Of a stretch of 23,358 nucleotides of DNA, positions 22,581 to 23,358 are shown piece after piece. The notes beneath the pieces are model-generated. The model was not told the DNA's origin and did not search any database. It saw only the letters and a list, made by a program, of their open reading frames with translations. The stretch spans positions 1-23,358 of the forward strand of contig DOTB01000084.1 in the NCBI GenBank assembly GCA_003513845.1, given 5' to 3'. The stretch comes from Candidatus Atribacteria bacterium (GTDB lineage Bacteria; Atribacterota; Phoenicimicrobiia; Phoenicimicrobiales; Phoenicimicrobiaceae). The stretch's first letter is position 1. Each line of letters begins with the position of its first letter. The position numbers and the translations under genes are program-made.

Positions 22581-23147
22581 TTGAAGGTTGGAGTACTATC
22601 TCTACAAGGAGCTGTAGAAGAGCATCTAAATATGGTAAGAAAATGTGGTTTTGAAGGGATTAAAGTAAAAACACCAGGAGATTTAGAAAAAGTTGAGAGG
22701 TTAATTATCCCTGGTGGTGAGAGCACTACTATTGGTAAATTAGCAAAAATATATGGGTTAGACAAGGCAATTATTAAACGAGGACAGGAAGGAATGCCTA
22801 TATTTGGTACCTGCGCTGGCATGATTTTATTAGCCAGAGAAATACAAGATAGTAACCAGATAAGGTTTGGCTTAATAGATATTTTAGTAGAAAGGAATGC
22901 CTTTGGAAGGCAAGTAGATAGTTTTGAAGCTGATTTAGAAATTAAAGTGTTAACTGGAGAACCTTTTAGAGCAGTATTTATAAGAGCTCCTTATATCAAA
23001 AAAACAGGGAGTAAGGTAAAAATTTTAGCTAAACTTGATAGTAAAATTGTAATGGCCCAACAAGACAATATTTTGGTATCAGCTTTCCATCCAGAATTAA
23101 CTGATGATTTAAGAATACATAAGTATTTTTTAAGTGAAAATTATTAA
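22581..23147 (+). CDS. pdxT: Pyridoxal 5'-phosphate synthase, glutaminase subunit
   Basis: Releases ammonia from glutamine and channels it to PdxS. The 188 residues hold the triad of class I glutaminases of this family: Cys78 (FGTCAGM, 75-81), His170 and Glu172 (SAFHPE). PGGESTT (44-50) is the oxyanion/glutamine-binding segment. TTG at 22581 is chosen, giving KVGVLSLQGAVEEH as in the family, with AGGAG (22564-22568) 12 nt upstream. A TTG at 22569 is in frame but directly abuts the ribosome site and adds four non-conserved residues. No terminator is obvious; the rest of the window is repeats. Confidence 0.95.
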   Translation: MKVGVLSLQGAVEEHLNMVRKCGFEGIKVKTPGDLEKVERLIIPGGESTTIGKLAKIYGLDKAIIKRGQEGMPIFGTCAGMILLAREIQDSNQIRFGLIDILVERNAFGRQVDSFEADLEIKVLTGEPFRAVFIRAPYIKKTGSKVKILAKLDSKIVMAQQDNILVSAFHPELTDDLRIHKYFLSENY

Positions 23148-23200
23148 TTAGTTGTTAGTATATTATATCGCGTATCGCGTGAAGAAAATAAGAATTCAGG

Positions 23201-23224
23201 GTAGGGGCATGATGAATCGTGCTC
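23201..23224 (+). repeat. Dispersed intergenic repeat, GTAGGGGCA...GTGCTC type
   Basis: GTAGGGGCATGATGAATCG then TGCTC, a second copy of the motif at 4032-4055. GGGCATGAT can pair with ATCGTGCTC with one G-U. Nearby ATCGCGTATCGCGTGA (about 23167-23182) belongs to the same class of ACGCGATACG repeats seen in other gaps. Confidence 0.5.
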
Positions 23225-23358
23225 AAAGTAGGACTAAGCTAAATGCTATACGTTGTTTAATATTCTGAATAATGACTTCTGGCTTCTGAATTCTATTTTT
23301 TAACAAGATTCGATTCCGGGATACAACATAAGAATGCCCTCTTGATTTTTCCCTCAAA

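Overview
The window is low-GC DNA (roughly one third G+C by eye). It comes from a strictly anaerobic-looking bacterium with Firmicutes-like gene order. The best taxonomic guess is a deep-branching low-GC anaerobe such as Atribacterota/JS1 or a clostridial relative. This is inference from three things: a four-subunit archaeal-type pyruvate:ferredoxin oxidoreductase, a long SRP RNA with an Alu domain, and AT-rich intergenic DNA full of degenerate repeats. Nothing in the window fixes the phylum.

Layout. 1-2033: the two ATPases (oppD, oppF) of a peptide ABC importer; their permease and binding-protein genes lie outside the window. 2034-2431: a long untranslated leader with a near-consensus promoter, ahead of a CarD-like regulator (2432-2947). 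3112-4668: folD and an OsmC-family gene. 4719-6608 (minus): mnmG. 6609-7436: a repeat-rich gap holding tRNA-Ser(GCU). 7437-8096: an unrecognised 219-residue protein. 8327-9034: deoD. 9093-10157: a decayed locus in which a metallo-beta-lactamase-fold gene (start codon lost, frameshifted, 3' end missing) is joined to an internal fragment of a ClpP/SppA-like serine protease gene. 10212-11915: two membrane proteins (DUF1624/HGSNAT-like and EamA). 12016-13422 (minus): a divergent murD. 13423-15260: repeats and the translation cluster tRNA-Arg(ACG)-tadA, tRNA-Ser(CGA), tRNA-Ser(GGA). 15326-21451: SRP RNA, dnaX, ebfC, recR, then porGDAB, all co-directional. 21657-23147: pdxS and pdxT for pyridoxal 5'-phosphate synthesis. 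23148-23358: repeats only.

How the genes fit. tadA lies 33 nt after tRNA-Arg(ACG), the RNA its product deaminates. The order tadA, tRNA-Ser, SRP RNA, dnaX, ebfC, recR matches the classical Bacillus/Firmicutes neighbourhood. recR and porG are 41 bp apart with no evident terminator, so the pyruvate oxidoreductase may share transcripts with the replication/repair genes. PdxS and PdxT form one enzyme and sit in one operon.

Most unusual points: (1) the double pseudogene at 9093-10157, with a perfect 32-bp palindrome at its frameshift; (2) three intergenic elements of similar architecture with different but self-complementary 11-bp arms (ACA...TGT), one of them in the carD leader; (3) a FolD whose catalytic lysine position is isoleucine; (4) a MurD with a non-standard NDTCATTP motif; (5) long direct repeats flanking the tRNA-Arg-tadA module.
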